Source of the DNA: Cellvibrio sp. UBA7671
Lineage (GTDB): Bacteria > Pseudomonadota > Gammaproteobacteria > Pseudomonadales > Cellvibrionaceae
DNA length: 64,000 nt
NCBI GenBank assembly: GCA_002483145.1
Contig: DLHJ01000005.1
Span: forward strand, 1-64,000
Reading direction: 5' to 3'
The notes under the pieces were generated by a model that was not told where the DNA came from, made no database searches, and saw only the letters and a list, made by a program, of their open reading frames with translations. Both the position numbers and the translations under genes were made by a program. Positions 8,736 through 18,375 of this stretch are shown here, one piece after another (within the stretch, counting starts at the first letter, position 1; every line of letters begins with the position of its first letter).

Positions 8736-11700
8736 ATGAAAAAATTATTGAAACTGTCGATGCTTTCCCTGGGGCTGATAGCCTCCGGCAGCACATTCGC
8801 ACAGGGTGCCTGTAGTGTGAATTACACCACTACCAATTCCTGGGGTAATGGCGGCCAGCAGGATCTGGTTATCACCAATACCAGCGCCGCCAAAACCAGT
8901 TGGCAACTTTGCTGGACATTTAACGGCAACGAAGTAATTAACAATCTGTGGAACGGCAGTTACACCGCAAGTGGTAAAAATGTGTGCGTAAAAAATGCGG
9001 GATACAACGGCAACTTGCCCGCCAATGGCACTGTCGCTTTTGGTTTTACCCACACCAATGCCCCGGGCGCCAAACCCACCAGCTTCACTCTCAACGGTGT
9101 TGCCTGTGGCGGCACCGCCAGCAGCAGTGCACCTAGCAGCATGCCAACCACAAGTAGCAGCCGGAGCAGCAGCAGTGGCTTCACTACCAGTCGCAGTACC
9201 AGCAGCAGTAGCCTTCCCGCAAACGCCGCTCGCTGGTTGCTAAACGACAGCAAATCGGTGCTCAACTTTGTATCGGTCAAAAATACCGATGTCGCGGAGA
9301 CTTTCACCTTTGGCCAACTGCAAGGCACTGTTTCAAGCGGCGGCCAAGCAACCCTGAGTATCCCGCTCGCCAGTATTTTGACCGGGGTAGCTATCCGCGA
9401 TACACGCATGCAGAGCATGTTGTTTGAATCCAACTACCTGCCCAACCTGCACGTCACTACCCAGTTGGATCTCGCCGCGCTTGATGCCATGGCTGCAGGT
9501 AGCACCAGCACCCTGAGCCTCAGCGGCAGCTTGATCCTGCACGGTGTGATCAAGCCACTAACGTTTGATACCCTGGTGATCAAGCATTCCAACAACAGCG
9601 TTAGCTTCTCACCGCGCAAGCCGATCGTGATCAACGCCACTGATTTCGATTTGAATGCCGGCATTGAATTACTGCGTCTAACCGCAGGTGCCACCAGCAT
9701 CGGTGAGAAAGTCCCGGTCTACTTCAAGGTGTTTTTGACCAAAGACAATCCCACCAACTTACCTGCGATTAGCCTTGCACCAGTGCCCAACACACCATTG
9801 AATTTAATGGGTAGTGTCAGCCAAGTCAGCGGCAATGCCACTCTTAACTGGGCCGATACCAACAGCAACGAAACCGGCTTTTTGGTACGTCGCAAAGGAC
9901 TGGATGGTCGTTGGACAACCAAAGCCAATCTTGGCGCCAACTTCTCAACCTACGTGGATAGCCTGCTCAACACAGGCGGCGGTTTCACTTACAAGATCAT
10001 TAGTTACTCCGGCAGCATTCCGTCGCTCCCCAGCAATGAAGTCACTTTGGGGCTCAACGGTATTGACTCATCGGCTTCCAGCCAGAGCTCAGTTAGCAGT
10101 TCAGTCAGCAGTTCAGTGACCAGCTCCTCCAGCAGCGTTGCTTACGTTGGCGATGCCGCACGCGGCAAAATACATTGGGAAGACGCAGAGATCGGCTGTA
10201 AGTTTTGCCATGCCGTGAACCCCGATGGCACCGCCGGCTCAAGCCTGAGCAAGATCGACCCGAGAAACCTGCGCTTTACTACAGCACTGGGGATGGCGAA
10301 ATACATTGAAGAAAATATGCCCAAAGGCAATGTGGGAGTTTGCACCGGCCAATGCGCGGCAGATACAGCGGCCTATTTCCAATCCTTGATGCCAATAACC
10401 GTGTCGTCATCAATGAGTTCAAGCAGTCGCCTGTCATCAAGCAGTTCGTCATTAAGCAGCTCCGCCAGCTCGAAAAGCTCTGGCAGTTCCAGCAGCGCAC
10501 CAGTGTTGAACGGCGCCCAGCTCTATGTTGATAAAGGTTGTGCCAACTGCCATGGCGCACGCGGCGATAACCCAATGCGCCCGATTGTGCTTGACCGCTG
10601 GACCCGCTCGACCTTGATCAGCAAGATCGATGCGACTATGCCCTTGGGCAACCCCACCGCCTGTGTTGGCGATTGCGCGACAGCTATTGCGGATTACATT
10701 CTCAGTTGGAAACCGATTGTGAGCTGTAATGCCGATGAGGATGTCTTGCCACGCCGCCTGCGGCTGCTGACCAACCGCGAATACGCCAATACCATCAACG
10801 ATTTGTTGAATATCAGCACTGGCGCCGCTATCGCTGCCAGTTTTGAGCCTGACACTGAAGTAAAAGGGTTCGATAACAATGCTGAAGCCAGCAAGATCAA
10901 CAATGGCCGTATGGATGCTTACTGGAACGCGGCAAAACAAGTCTCTGAAACCGTCAGCCTAACCAACCTGATGACTTGTTCCACCGGAACTGCCCGCGAC
11001 CAATGTGCCAATACCTTTGTGCCAGCATTTGGTAAAAAAGCATTCCGTCGTCCGCTAGTAGCGGCTGAGCAAACATCCTATAGCAACCTGTTTCGCTTGG
11101 GTGCGAGTAACGAAGCGGGCGCACGGCTGGTTATCCAATCGATGTTGTCGTCGCCCAACTTTCTCTATCGCGCTGAAATTGGCAGCGTTGTGAGTGGTAC
11201 AAGCAACCTGACAGCTTACGAAACCGCCAACCTGCTCTCTTACACTTTCGCCGGTTCTATGCCGGATGCAACCCTGTTTACCGAAGCCGACAACAATCGC
11301 CTGACGACGCCAGTACAACTGCGTACCCAGGCCGAGCGCTTGCTGGCGACGACCAAAGCGGCCAGCCAGTTCAGCCACTTTGGTCTGCAATGGTTGCATG
11401 TGGATGATGTCGCCAACCTGCAGCGCGATAAGACCCTGTATCCACAATTTACCCAGGCGATTGGCACGGCGATGAAGACTGAGCTGGAAACCTTCCTGAA
11501 CGAGCTGTTCCTGAAGCCCGGCTACAAAATGGCAGATGTGTTCAACCCCGGCTTTACCTTCGTGAATGGCACACTCGCCAGTTATTACGGTATGACTGGT
11601 GTCACCGGCACCAACTTCCAGAAAATCAACACCAATAGCCAACGCGGCGGTGTACTGGCGATGGGGGCGGTCACGGCAACACTGGCAACAGTCACTGGTT

Positions 11701-12230
11701 CACACCCAATCCATCGCGGTCTGTTAGTGCGCCGTAATCTGCTCTGTCAGGAATTTGCGCCGCCACCACCAAACGTGGGCGAAGTCGAACCTCTGAACCC
11801 CAACAAGCCGACCCGCGAGCGCTTTGCGGCGCATACCAACAATCCGAACTGCCAATCATGTCACCAGTACATCGACGATATTGGTTTCGGTTTTGAAAAC
11901 TATGATGCCGTGGGCCGCTTCCGCACCACCGAGGGCAACAACATTGCCATCAATGCGAGCGGCACTATTTCCGGTTTGGCGGTCATGACTGAGTCGGACA
12001 ACTACTCGTTTACCGACTTGCGCGGTCTGTCCACTGTGCTCGCCACAGCCGGCGCTGAACCCACCTCAAAATGCCTGACCAAGCAGTACCACCGCTTTGC
12101 CACCGGCATTTCCGAACCGAATGAATGTGCGGTTAACGCGAGTTATTCACGCTGGCAGAACAAGTCCACGGATCTGCGCGACATGATGCTCGAAACCGTT
12201 ACCTCACCCACCTTCCTGACCCGCAAATAG
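8736..12230 (+). CDS. Secreted CBM2-YceI-FN3-(cytochrome c)2-DUF1592/1588/1585 protein (Cbp2D-like, copy B)
   Basis: This 1164-residue paralogue of the protein at 457 has the same order: signal peptide (1-23), CBM2-like module, serine linker, YceI (about 165-335), FN3 (about 345-440), then haem domains, DUF1587 (near 670), DUF1595/1592 (from about 766), DUF1588 (RGGVLAMG, about 970) and DUF1585. It has three CxxCH haem sites: CKFCH at Cys488, CANCH at Cys602 and CQSCH at Cys1039. Copy A has only two. A serine linker separates the first two haem domains. The N-terminal coding sequence is nearly identical to copy A. It should be an exported, cellulose-associated multihaem protein; electron donor and acceptor are unknown. 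Confidence 0.9.
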   Translation: MKKLLKLSMLSLGLIASGSTFAQGACSVNYTTTNSWGNGGQQDLVITNTSAAKTSWQLCWTFNGNEVINNLWNGSYTASGKNVCVKNAGYNGNLPANGTVAFGFTHTNAPGAKPTSFTLNGVACGGTASSSAPSSMPTTSSSRSSSSGFTTSRSTSSSSLPANAARWLLNDSKSVLNFVSVKNTDVAETFTFGQLQGTVSSGGQATLSIPLASILTGVAIRDTRMQSMLFESNYLPNLHVTTQLDLAALDAMAAGSTSTLSLSGSLILHGVIKPLTFDTLVIKHSNNSVSFSPRKPIVINATDFDLNAGIELLRLTAGATSIGEKVPVYFKVFLTKDNPTNLPAISLAPVPNTPLNLMGSVSQVSGNATLNWADTNSNETGFLVRRKGLDGRWTTKANLGANFSTYVDSLLNTGGGFTYKIISYSGSIPSLPSNEVTLGLNGIDSSASSQSSVSSSVSSSVTSSSSSVAYVGDAARGKIHWEDAEIGCKFCHAVNPDGTAGSSLSKIDPRNLRFTTALGMAKYIEENMPKGNVGVCTGQCAADTAAYFQSLMPITVSSSMSSSSRLSSSSSSLSSSASSKSSGSSSSAPVLNGAQLYVDKGCANCHGARGDNPMRPIVLDRWTRSTLISKIDATMPLGNPTACVGDCATAIADYILSWKPIVSCNADEDVLPRRLRLLTNREYANTINDLLNISTGAAIAASFEPDTEVKGFDNNAEASKINNGRMDAYWNAAKQVSETVSLTNLMTCSTGTARDQCANTFVPAFGKKAFRRPLVAAEQTSYSNLFRLGASNEAGARLVIQSMLSSPNFLYRAEIGSVVSGTSNLTAYETANLLSYTFAGSMPDATLFTEADNNRLTTPVQLRTQAERLLATTKAASQFSHFGLQWLHVDDVANLQRDKTLYPQFTQAIGTAMKTELETFLNELFLKPGYKMADVFNPGFTFVNGTLASYYGMTGVTGTNFQKINTNSQRGGVLAMGAVTATLATVTGSHPIHRGLLVRRNLLCQEFAPPPPNVGEVEPLNPNKPTRERFAAHTNNPNCQSCHQYIDDIGFGFENYDAVGRFRTTEGNNIAINASGTISGLAVMTESDNYSFTDLRGLSTVLATAGAEPTSKCLTKQYHRFATGISEPNECAVNASYSRWQNKSTDLRDMMLETVTSPTFLTRK

Positions 12231-12238
12231 GAGTCATC

Positions 12239-13570
12239 ATGAAAAGACGTTCATTACTCAAAGCCATTGCGGCCGGTTCTTTAGCGATGACCCCCTTGGC
12301 AACCATGTTGGCGCGCTCAGCGATGGCGGCCGAAGTACAGCGGATCCGCACGCTCTTTATCTACCACCCCAACGGCTGTGTGCCCGATGTATTCTTTCCG
12401 CGCGCCGGTGCACTCGCCAACGCCAGCTTTCCAGCCATGACCGCCCCCTTGCAAGCCGTTGCCAACCAGTTGGTCTTTTTGGATGGCATAGGCTACGAAG
12501 GCCAGGCCAATACCCACGAAGGTGGCGCGCTTAAATGCCTTACCGGCGTAGCCAGTTCGTCTGCGGGCGCCTCATCCATAGAGGTGCAAATGGGTCGGGA
12601 GGATTGGGCCAACCGCGCCAGCTCCGGTATCACCCGCCCCTCAGTACAAATGGGAGTCGGCACCAAATGGGGCAGCGATACCAGCAAACGCATCAGCTAC
12701 GACAACGGTACCAGCCTGCATCCAGTCGATGACCCGCGCATTTTGTATCCGCAGTTATTTGGCGGGACTAATAACGGTGTCGATACCAACCAGATACAGG
12801 TGTTGGCGCGCGCGCGTGAAGACCTCAACCGCTTGAGCACCCAGCTGGGCAGTATCGAGCGCGAGCGGCTGGATCAGCATGTCGCCGCGTTGGATGTATT
12901 GGAGCAGCGCCTGAACAGTGCTTCTATGGGGGGATGCCTGGACGTCAGCACCAGCATCAAGCCGCGCGTCGATGCGATTGTCGGTGGTGAGGAACAAGCG
13001 CTTTGGGCAACCCAGGTGCTGGCGAATATCTCCGCCATCCAGCAAGACATTGCAGTCGCCACGCTCTCCTGCGGTATCACCCGCAGCATGGCGTTTATGT
13101 ACGGTGTGCCCGTATCGCCGATTGTGGTACCCGGCACTGGTACCGGCGACCACGACTTGTCGCATCAGGACGCTGCCGCGCATACCACCAGCAAGGTGTG
13201 GTGGATGGGGCAAATCCGTCAGTTCATTCAAAAATTGGCGGCCACGCCCGACGTCAACGGCAGCTTGCTGGACAACACCATCATCTGCACCGTATCCGAC
13301 CTCGGCCACGGCAACTACCACAACCATCACCGCATCCCCATGTTCCTCGCGGGCGGTAAAAATGCGGGGTTGATTACGGGACGCTCGGTGGATTTGCGCC
13401 CGCTCGGTGAAGTCAACAAACGTTGGGGTGACCAAACCAGTACCCAAGGTGGCGTCAACCACACCAACGTGCTGATGACCATTGCCGAGAAAGCAGGCTA
13501 CCGCAACGTCGTCATGCCGACTGCGAATGGCCGCATCAACAACGTGTGGGTAAATGGAACTGGTTTGTAA
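12239..13570 (+). CDS. DUF1552-family Tat-exported protein (copy B)
   Basis: The 443-residue protein starts 8 bases after the previous stop, with TAGGAG as ribosome-binding site. The N-terminus carries a twin-arginine signal (KRRSLLKA followed by a hydrophobic stretch and SAMAAE). The rest matches the DUF1552 pattern: LFIYHPNGCVPD near the start, LVFLDGI, an ATLSCGITRSM segment and HNHHRIPMFLAG near the C-terminus. In planctomycetes and proteobacteria such proteins are encoded next to DUF1592 cytochromes, as here. Tat export suggests that it folds, perhaps with a cofactor, before secretion. The reaction is not known to me. Confidence 0.85.
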   Translation: MKRRSLLKAIAAGSLAMTPLATMLARSAMAAEVQRIRTLFIYHPNGCVPDVFFPRAGALANASFPAMTAPLQAVANQLVFLDGIGYEGQANTHEGGALKCLTGVASSSAGASSIEVQMGREDWANRASSGITRPSVQMGVGTKWGSDTSKRISYDNGTSLHPVDDPRILYPQLFGGTNNGVDTNQIQVLARAREDLNRLSTQLGSIERERLDQHVAALDVLEQRLNSASMGGCLDVSTSIKPRVDAIVGGEEQALWATQVLANISAIQQDIAVATLSCGITRSMAFMYGVPVSPIVVPGTGTGDHDLSHQDAAAHTTSKVWWMGQIRQFIQKLAATPDVNGSLLDNTIICTVSDLGHGNYHNHHRIPMFLAGGKNAGLITGRSVDLRPLGEVNKRWGDQTSTQGGVNHTNVLMTIAEKAGYRNVVMPTANGRINNVWVNGTGL

Positions 13571-13592
13571 CGAATGATTTTTTAAGAATGAT

Positions 13593-13617
13593 GGCCTTCG
13601 GCGCCCCGCCGAAGGCC
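13593..13617. terminator. Hairpin between convergent genes
   Basis: An 11-bp perfect stem (13593-13603 with 13607-13617) with a 3-base loop lies between the copy-B operon and avtA, which converge. T-tracts are weak on both sides. Confidence 0.6.
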
Positions 13618-13652
13618 CCGCTTGGAGTCCGGAACAAGGATGTACCGGTTTT

Positions 13653-14906
13653 TTATTGGCTGAAAACCCTTCTAACCTCATCCGCAATAATCTGCGCGCC
13701 CTGCTCTACTACGCTTGCATCCTGACAATAAGTCACACGAATGCATTCGCGAGAATGTTGCCACTCACCCGCCAAACCGGGGAAAAAATGATGGCCGGAT
13801 ACCACTAAAACGCCACGCGCTTTTAACCGTTGATAAAGTTCTTCGCTGCTAATGGGTAAATTTCTAAACCAGAGCCACAGAAAAATCGCGCCTTCCGGTT
13901 TGTGGATAAAACACGGTAGATCGCCGAGATATTTTTTAAAAGTCGCCACGGCGTGCTCCATACGCGCGCGATAAAAAGGCGCGACGACTTCGCGGCTCAA
14001 TTGCAGAATTTTTCCATCCGCCAATAAATGCCGCGCGAGAGCGGGGCCGAAATTTCCAGTCGCTAAACTTAAAATCGTATTGGCTTTGGCGAAGGCGTTA
14101 ATCACATCGGGGTTGGCGATAACAATGCCCGTGCGTGCACCGGGCAAACCCAACTTGGAAAGGCTGAGCACGAGAATGGTGTTCTCATTCCAATGGGGTT
14201 GCGCATCGGCAAATAGAATATTCGGGAATGGAGTTCCATAAGCGCCATCGACAATAAACGGGACTTGATGCGCGCGCGCCAGTTCATCCAGTTTTACTAA
14301 TTCTTCGTCGCTAATCACGTTACCGGTGGGATTAGTGGGGCGCGACACGCAGAGCGCGCCTGTCTCACTGGTAATCTTGAGCTGTGAAAAATCGACGTGA
14401 TATTTAAAAAAACCGTCGGGCAGCATTTCAATGCTCGGGCGCGTTGATGTAAAAAAATCCGCGCTGATTCCCAAATCGTTATACCCCAAATACTCCGGTG
14501 TGAGCGGCAATTGGATACGCTTTTTTGAGCCGTCGGCATAATCGCCTGCGAACAAATTAAACAATACAAAAAATGCGGATTGGCTGCCATTGGCGAGCGC
14601 GATATTCGCACGCGAAATCGGCCATTGATATTCGTTGTGCAGTAAATTGGCAATGGCGTCGAGCAATTCAGCATCACCCTGCGGCGGCTGGTAAACCCCT
14701 AAAAGTTGATGGGTTTCATGTGGATTAGTGAGCGTTGCGCGCAGTGCATCTTCAAACACTTGCTCCATTTCTGGAATGCGCGCCGGGTTGCCGCCCCCCA
14801 TAAAAATCATATCGGGATTTACGCGCAGCGCCTCACCCAAATCATCCATTAGCGTGACTATGCCAGCATCAGTGCAGAGTTTTTGGCCGAAGCGCGAGAA
14901 TTGCAT
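13653..14906 (-). CDS. avtA: Valine--pyruvate aminotransferase
   Basis: The 417-residue fold-type I PLP aminotransferase matches AvtA from its first residues (FSRFGQKLCTDAGIVTLMDD). It transfers the amino group between valine and pyruvate in the cytosol. The PLP lysine is Lys251 in LSLSKLGLPGAR, and the substrate-region motif GGGNPARIPEME is present. Length is normal for the family. It stands alone on the minus strand between a convergent operon and a receiver-domain gene. Confidence 0.92.
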   Translation of the reverse strand: MQFSRFGQKLCTDAGIVTLMDDLGEALRVNPDMIFMGGGNPARIPEMEQVFEDALRATLTNPHETHQLLGVYQPPQGDAELLDAIANLLHNEYQWPISRANIALANGSQSAFFVLFNLFAGDYADGSKKRIQLPLTPEYLGYNDLGISADFFTSTRPSIEMLPDGFFKYHVDFSQLKITSETGALCVSRPTNPTGNVISDEELVKLDELARAHQVPFIVDGAYGTPFPNILFADAQPHWNENTILVLSLSKLGLPGARTGIVIANPDVINAFAKANTILSLATGNFGPALARHLLADGKILQLSREVVAPFYRARMEHAVATFKKYLGDLPCFIHKPEGAIFLWLWFRNLPISSEELYQRLKARGVLVVSGHHFFPGLAGEWQHSRECIRVTYCQDASVVEQGAQIIADEVRRVFSQ

Positions 14907-14929
14907 AAACAGGAACCAGAATGATTAAA

Positions 14930-14958
14930 CCGCTAGTGAGAGCGAAGCAATCTAGCGG
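14930..14958 (-). terminator. Weak terminator after the receiver gene
   Basis: On the minus strand, a 7-bp stem (14952-14958 with 14930-14936) is followed by TTTAAT. It lies between the response-regulator gene and avtA. Confidence 0.4.
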
Positions 14959-14983
14959 GTCAGGCGGAAAAACACTAGCGGGA

Positions 14984-15349
14984 TTAAATCAGGCCAAATT
15001 TTTTCAGGGTTGTAGCCAATTTTTCCGGGTTAACCGGCTTCTGGATAAAATCAATCGCGCCCAACTGGGTGACGCGAGCGTGGGCAGTTGGTTGGATATC
15101 GCCGGAGATAACGATAATCATCGCATCAAGCCCTTCCGCCTTTACCGTCTCCAGTACCTGGTAGCCATCCATTTCAGGCATGGTCAGGTCGAGAAAGACC
15201 ATCTCGCCCTTGCCCTCGCGAATAGCCTGTAATCCTTCGGCACCATTGGTAGCAAAGGTGATCTCGACATCCCAGCCTTCAGGTAGTGAGCGCGCGACTT
15301 GCTTGCGCGCCATCATGGAGTCATCACAAATCAGTAGAGGTGTCGCCAT
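14984..15349 (-). CDS. Single-domain CheY-like response regulator
   Basis: The 121-residue protein is one receiver domain with no output domain. The acidic pair is Asp9-Asp10, the phospho-acceptor Asp54 (FLDLTMP), Ser82 is in the Thr/Ser position, and Lys104 is in QKP. It should act by phosphorylation-dependent binding to a partner, as CheY or Spo0F types do. No histidine kinase is adjacent, so the partner is unknown. Confidence 0.88.
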   Translation of the reverse strand: MATPLLICDDSMMARKQVARSLPEGWDVEITFATNGAEGLQAIREGKGEMVFLDLTMPEMDGYQVLETVKAEGLDAMIIVISGDIQPTAHARVTQLGAIDFIQKPVNPEKLATTLKKFGLI

Positions 15350-15511
15350 GGGGTAAACGGTTCTTTTAATTGGTGAATAATGAGTGACATAACGACTGAC
15401 AAACAGTGGCGCTCAAATGCAAAGCACCTAATCCAGTCGATCTCTGGAGAGTATAGTCAGGGATTTTTGTCCGCAGCGAGTTTTTTATCCAGCTTTGCGT
15501 TTTATCAATCC

Positions 15512-16783
15512 CTAGTCAGTCAGACGTGTAGCCGCCACGGCCGTTTGTTGCTCAAAAAGAGCGGCAACGCTAACACTCAATAACTGCTCACGTGTGTTAT
15601 CAACTCCACTCAATATTCGGAAGGCATCTGCGCCCCAGGGTACGTGAGCCAAACAAGCAGTATCCTGTGGCAACTGGCGTGGCAAGGCCAGAATGTCGCT
15701 CAACTGTTGCAACGTCAGCAAATTAAGATTCTGGCTGATCAGATAATGTCCCTGGTAATTGGCCGTAATGACATGGCTTTTTACCAGCGCATCGCGGATC
15801 CGTAACCACTGCTCTGCGGCAAGCCCCTGGTGCAAGAGTTCGCGTTCCGGTACGGCAACGCCTTTCTCTGAGGCACGATAACATCGCCACAAAATCATTA
15901 AACTGGCAAACAGATCCGGGTAGTTGCGGTCGCGCAACACTATTTGATGTGCACCAATGGTATGGACAAATACAGCACCGCCCAAAATCACCGTCCAAAT
16001 CAGGTTCACCCACAGCAGAAACAGCGGTAAAGCGGCAAAGGCACCGTAAACCAGAGTGAATGACGAGTGACCAACAATCCACCCAAAAGCGGCTTTTAAT
16101 CCCTGAAAACCAAGGGTGGTAAAAAAGCCACCGATTATGGCGTGCCGCACCGATACCTTGCAGTTGGGCACAGCGACAAACAACAATGTAAATGCCGCCC
16201 AGGTGAGCACCCAGGGAGCTAGCTGGAATACCCATTCAAATACGCCGAGGCTGTCGTAAGTTCCAACCAACAAACGAAATGAGGCAAGATAAGTGCTTAT
16301 ACCCAGCGCCGCGCCAAGCAACAAAGGCCCCAAACTCAATATCGCCCAGTAGAGTAAAAAGTTGGCGACGCCACGCCGACCGCGCGGCACACCCCAGATA
16401 CCATTAAAGTTTTGCTCGATATCTTTGAGCATCAAATAGGCGGATACGAGCAAAAACAGCAGACCAAAGGCGGTCAAATTGCGCGCCTGAGCGGAAAAGT
16501 CTTTTAGGTACTTACCCAAATCCTGTTCACTGTTGGGTAAAAAATGCTGGAACAACATCGACTGAAGTTGGTCGCCGAGGTTTTGAAACGCGGGGATAAT
16601 GGAGAACATCGAAAAGGTCACCGTCATCATTGGCACTGTGGCGAAGAGGGTGACGTAGGTAAGCGAGGCGGCACTTTTTTGGCAGGATTTGGCCTGATAC
16701 TGGTGCACCATCAACCAAAAAAAACCGACTAACCAACGATATCTTTTGTGTAAAAGCTCAATCAGAGACGGCGACAGCGGCAT
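15512..16783 (-). CDS. yihY: YihY/BrkB-family inner-membrane protein
   Basis: The 423-residue protein has about six hydrophobic segments in its first 300 residues and the family pattern around [14 protein letters not shown] and [16 protein letters not shown]. The C-terminal 120 residues are soluble and look like a winged-helix-type tail. The family was once annotated as ribonuclease BN, which is now considered wrong; its true function is unsettled. It diverges from arsC across 83 bases. Confidence 0.85.
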   Translation of the reverse strand: MPLSPSLIELLHKRYRWLVGFFWLMVHQYQAKSCQKSAASLTYVTLFATVPMMTVTFSMFSIIPAFQNLGDQLQSMLFQHFLPNSEQDLGKYLKDFSAQARNLTAFGLLFLLVSAYLMLKDIEQNFNGIWGVPRGRRGVANFLLYWAILSLGPLLLGAALGISTYLASFRLLVGTYDSLGVFEWVFQLAPWVLTWAAFTLLFVAVPNCKVSVRHAIIGGFFTTLGFQGLKAAFGWIVGHSSFTLVYGAFAALPLFLLWVNLIWTVILGGAVFVHTIGAHQIVLRDRNYPDLFASLMILWRCYRASEKGVAVPERELLHQGLAAEQWLRIRDALVKSHVITANYQGHYLISQNLNLLTLQQLSDILALPRQLPQDTACLAHVPWGADAFRILSGVDNTREQLLSVSVAALFEQQTAVAATRLTD

Positions 16784-16820
16784 AACGTGAAATCCTTAAA
16801 CCAAGTCAGGGCGCAGCCGC

Positions 16821-16826
16821 TATAAT
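16821..16826 (+). promoter_or_regulatory. Candidate -10 box upstream of arsC
   Basis: A perfect TATAAT lies 41 bases before the arsC start codon, in the divergent gap. No convincing -35 is seen at 16-18 bases upstream, so this is only a candidate. Confidence 0.3.
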
Positions 16827-16866
16827 CTGCCGCGCCATCGTAAATAGACGTTATCAAGAGACAATT

Positions 16867-17214
16867 ATGGTCACACTTTATCACAACCCGCGCTGCTCAA
16901 AATCGCGCGAGGCGCTGAACCTGTTGCGTGAACAAGGGCAAGAACCCGAGGTGATCCTGTATTTGGAAACACCGCCCAACGCCAAAACATTGAAAGCACT
17001 GCTAGTTAAATTAGGAATTAGTGCGCGCGACTTGTTGCGCAAGGGTGAGGATGCGTATAAAGAGCTGAACCTCGCCGATGAAAAACTCAGCGAAGCCGCC
17101 TTGATTAAGGCGATGGTAGAAAACCCCAAATTGATTGAGCGGCCAATTGCAATTAATGGCGATAAAGCAGTGATCGGTCGTCCGCCGGAAAACGTTTTGC
17201 AAATCATCGCGTAA
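16867..17214 (+). CDS. arsC: ArsC-family arsenate reductase (glutaredoxin type)
   Basis: The 115-residue thioredoxin-fold protein has the family signature HNPRCSKSR, with the catalytic Cys at residue 10, and ends in the conserved RPI...GRPPE segment. The family reduces arsenate using glutaredoxin and glutathione. However, chromosomal members in this gene order (arsC-wrbA-DUF2069, as in Pseudomonas) often lack any ars operon, and their true substrate is uncertain. It is followed by a strong hairpin and then wrbA. Confidence 0.85.
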   Translation: MVTLYHNPRCSKSREALNLLREQGQEPEVILYLETPPNAKTLKALLVKLGISARDLLRKGEDAYKELNLADEKLSEAALIKAMVENPKLIERPIAINGDKAVIGRPPENVLQIIA

Positions 17215-17869
<655 letters not shown>

Positions 17870-17900
17870 AACTCTCGCATTAAAACGACAAGGTTAATGT

Positions 17901-18353
17901 ATGACTAACACGCCAGAACACAATGATTTATCCGCAGGTGAAAAACCAAAAAAAGTCATTGTGATTACCGATGCAGATTCCGTTGTGCTGCATAAAAAAT
18001 TGCACATTGGTCGCTTCATAGTGCGCGCCAGTTACATCAGCTTACTGGTGTTATTCAGCTTGCTAAATATCATTAATGAAAACGGCAAACTCGCGCTCTG
18101 GTTGCTGCAAATTATCCCACTGCTGATTTTCATTCCGGCGCTGTTGCGCGAAACACACCGCACTTACAGCTGGCTGTGCTTTGTCGCACTCATGTATTTT
18201 GCAGCGATTATCCCGTTACTGATGAGCCGTTGGTTGTGGAGCGATTGGCTGATAACCCTGCTGGTAAGCGCCATGTTTATGGCCGCCATGATGACCAGCC
18301 GCTGGTTGCAGTACTGGAATTATTATTTGTCTACCAAAACCCAAAATTCATAA
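17901..18353 (+). CDS. DUF2069 membrane protein
   Basis: The 150-residue protein has four predicted membrane helices after a 45-residue soluble N-terminus. The conserved DUF2069 core is seen at HRTYSWLCFVALMYF. The family is typical of gammaproteobacteria and follows wrbA in Pseudomonas as well. Function unknown. Confidence 0.82.
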   Translation: MTNTPEHNDLSAGEKPKKVIVITDADSVVLHKKLHIGRFIVRASYISLLVLFSLLNIINENGKLALWLLQIIPLLIFIPALLRETHRTYSWLCFVALMYFAAIIPLLMSRWLWSDWLITLLVSAMFMAAMMTSRWLQYWNYYLSTKTQNS

Positions 18354-18375
18354 ATTTTTTCGGAAGGAAATTATT

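Noticed and set aside
12755-13687. 310-codon open frame on the minus strand
   Set aside because: It lies fully opposite the DUF1552 gene and has no recognisable family features; GC-rich codon use of the true gene keeps the opposite frame open.
15380-15583. 67-codon plus-strand frame between the receiver gene and yihY
   Set aside because: It overlaps the 3' end of yihY on the opposite strand and has no supporting features.
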